Positions 5,989 to 6,657 of a stretch of DNA of 6,657 bases are shown piece after piece; position 1 is the first letter of the stretch; every line of letters begins with the position of its first letter. The position numbers and the translations under genes were made by a program. The notes beneath the pieces were generated by a model. It did not search any database and was not told where the DNA came from. It saw only the letters and a list, made by a program, of their open reading frames with translations. This DNA comes from Ignavibacteriaceae bacterium (GTDB lineage: Bacteria; Bacteroidota; Ignavibacteria; Ignavibacteriales; Ignavibacteriaceae). The DNA lies in assembly GCA_031292465.1 (NCBI GenBank), contig JARLHB010000232.1, positions 1-6,657 on the forward strand, given 5' to 3'.

Positions 5989-6369
5989 TCAGTTTTGAAT
6001 AAAGCAATAAATTATGCTTATTTTAGCAAACATTCCTTTGGCTGTCGAGAGCCACGAAAACCAGCCGCTAAAAGGTAAAAAAGGCCATTTAATACCTGCC
6101 ACCCCAGAGCCATCAAACCCTATCACATTATTGGGAAAAGTGCCAAACCCTGCCAGTAACTGGCCAGAGGCTGATTTATATACTTTGAAATATTCGGTTA
6201 TAAAATTTTTATAATATGATTTGACAAAAACTCTATTTTTAATGTATGTTAACTTATCACCTGAAGGGAATGTGATATTAGAGTGATAAAAATATTCGGG
6301 TAATTTTCCGCGACAAATTTTTGATTTTTTAGGATATTGATATTCTTCTTTAGAAAATTGAAAGCTTTT
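5989..6369 (-). pseudogene. unrecognised 126-codon open frame without start, probable gene remnant
   Basis: On the minus strand the frame between TAG (6372-6370) and TGA (5991-5989) is open for 126 codons, unusually long for such AT-rich DNA. It reads through YFYHSNITFPSGDKLTYIKN, FVKSYYKNFITEYFKVYK, then ASGQLLAGFGTFPNNVIGFD and WPFLPFSGWFSWL. No ATG occurs until near the end, and the frame before the TAG is also open for 18 codons (LIRILYSTFLLDKV), so a longer gene may have been interrupted by this stop. The C-terminal half (6020-6180) is visibly richer in G+C than its surroundings, which may mean a different origin. A 66-codon plus-strand frame (6014-6214) lies opposite and could instead be the real reading. 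I recognise neither product. From 5892 to 5988 nothing clear is seen. Confidence 0.35.
6152..6164. repeat. GCCAGT-A-ACTGGC palindrome
   Basis: A perfect 6+1+6 dyad in the G+C-richer patch. CAAACCCT also occurs twice nearby (6114-6121 and 6144-6151). Function unknown; it may be a protein-binding site or chance. Confidence 0.35.
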
Positions 6370-6449
6370 CTAAACTTTATCTAAAAGAAATGTTGAGTAT
6401 AAAATCCGAATCAATTTTTTCTATAAGCAGCATGGAATATTACCCGAAT
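6294..6449. repeat. 11-bp inverted repeat ATTCGGGTAAT / ATTACCCGAAT
   Basis: ATTCGGGTAAT (6294-6304) and its exact reverse complement (6439-6449) flank 134 bp of AT-rich DNA that contains the 5' end of the unexplained minus frame. The arms hold a CGGG core and are rather specific for this composition. The pair could be termini of a small element, paired binding sites or chance. Outside it, 6450-6528 shows nothing. Confidence 0.4.
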
Positions 6450-6528
6450 GAAGTATAGATTATTTGATTTTCAGTTTTGTTAAGTTTACAATAATAATTT
6501 TTAATAGAAAGACAGTTAATAAAGGTAA

Positions 6529-6657
6529 ATGATAAAAAATAACGCATCCGGTCAATTCATAATGACACTAACTTTAATTGTATTAGCAATCATCGTCGGA
6601 TGCATTAAGTATCTGGACGCTGATATTGCTATAAGAATAATGTGCTTTATCCGGTCT
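6529..6657 (+). CDS. start of a small membrane protein, truncated by window edge
   Basis: ATG 6529 opens a frame of 43 codons that reaches the window end without a stop. It begins MIKNNASGQF, followed by a hydrophobic stretch IMTLTLIVLAIIVGCI (about residues 11-26) that looks like a signal anchor or first membrane helix, then KYLDADIAIRIMCFIRS. AAAGG lies just upstream at 6521-6525, with a short three-nucleotide gap. GCATCCG (6544-6550) and CGGATGC (6597-6603) form a 7-bp inverted repeat inside the frame. The family is not recognised; an uncut downstream sequence would be needed to name it. Confidence 0.45.
   Translation, partial: MIKNNASGQFIMTLTLIVLAIIVGCIKYLDADIAIRIMCFIRS

Noticed and set aside
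5963..5995. Strong Shine-Dalgarno-like AAAAGGAG followed by TTG 5978 on the plus strand
   Set aside because: The frame stops after six codons; at most a relic of a lost gene start.
1..6657. CRISPR arrays, tRNA or rRNA genes
   Set aside because: No regularly spaced direct repeats and no tRNA or rRNA signature were seen; GTTCGAAAC-like strings occur only inside protein-coding frames.

Overview
This is an AT-rich bacterial accessory region dominated by defence and toxin-antitoxin (TA) genes, several of them broken. The lineage cannot be fixed from the sequence. Both a full Shine-Dalgarno (GGAGGTGAT before mazF) and sigma70-like promoters are present, so ordinary bacterial expression signals are in use; no rRNA, tRNA or core gene gives taxonomy.

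Layout. 1-1748 (minus): N-terminal 582 residues of a TOTE-type archaeo-eukaryotic primase / superfamily II helicase, running off the left edge. 1902-2144 (plus): remnant of a Schlafen/AlbA_2 domain gene. 2175-2215: an 11-bp perfect inverted repeat overlapping a promoter. 2233-3402 and 3392-3757 (plus): an intact two-gene operon, an XRE-HTH / ImmA-IrrE metallopeptidase antitoxin overlapping a PemK/MazF toxin. 3867-4018 (minus): frameshifted transposase remnant. 4028-4365 (plus): HicB-like antitoxin with a nonsense codon and a probable frameshift. 4388-4789 (minus): decayed DUF1016/YhcG nuclease N-terminal domain. 4894-5826 (minus): intact operon of a DUF6922-type putative antitoxin and an AbiEii-type nucleotidyltransferase toxin, behind a near-consensus promoter. 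5989-6369 (minus): long open frame without a start or recognised family, probably a remnant. 6529-6657 (plus): start of a small membrane protein cut by the right edge.

How it works together. The two intact TA pairs and the primase-helicase are the functional parts. Between them lie remnants of at least three further defence or TA genes and one transposase, the pattern of a defence island with repeated gain and decay. The most interesting object is the antitoxin at 2233-3402. It appears to combine a DNA-binding HTH, an ImmA-type zinc peptidase domain and a C-terminal tail resembling the short stand-alone antitoxins normally found before PemK/MazF toxins, all in one chain overlapping the toxin gene and behind a palindromic operator.
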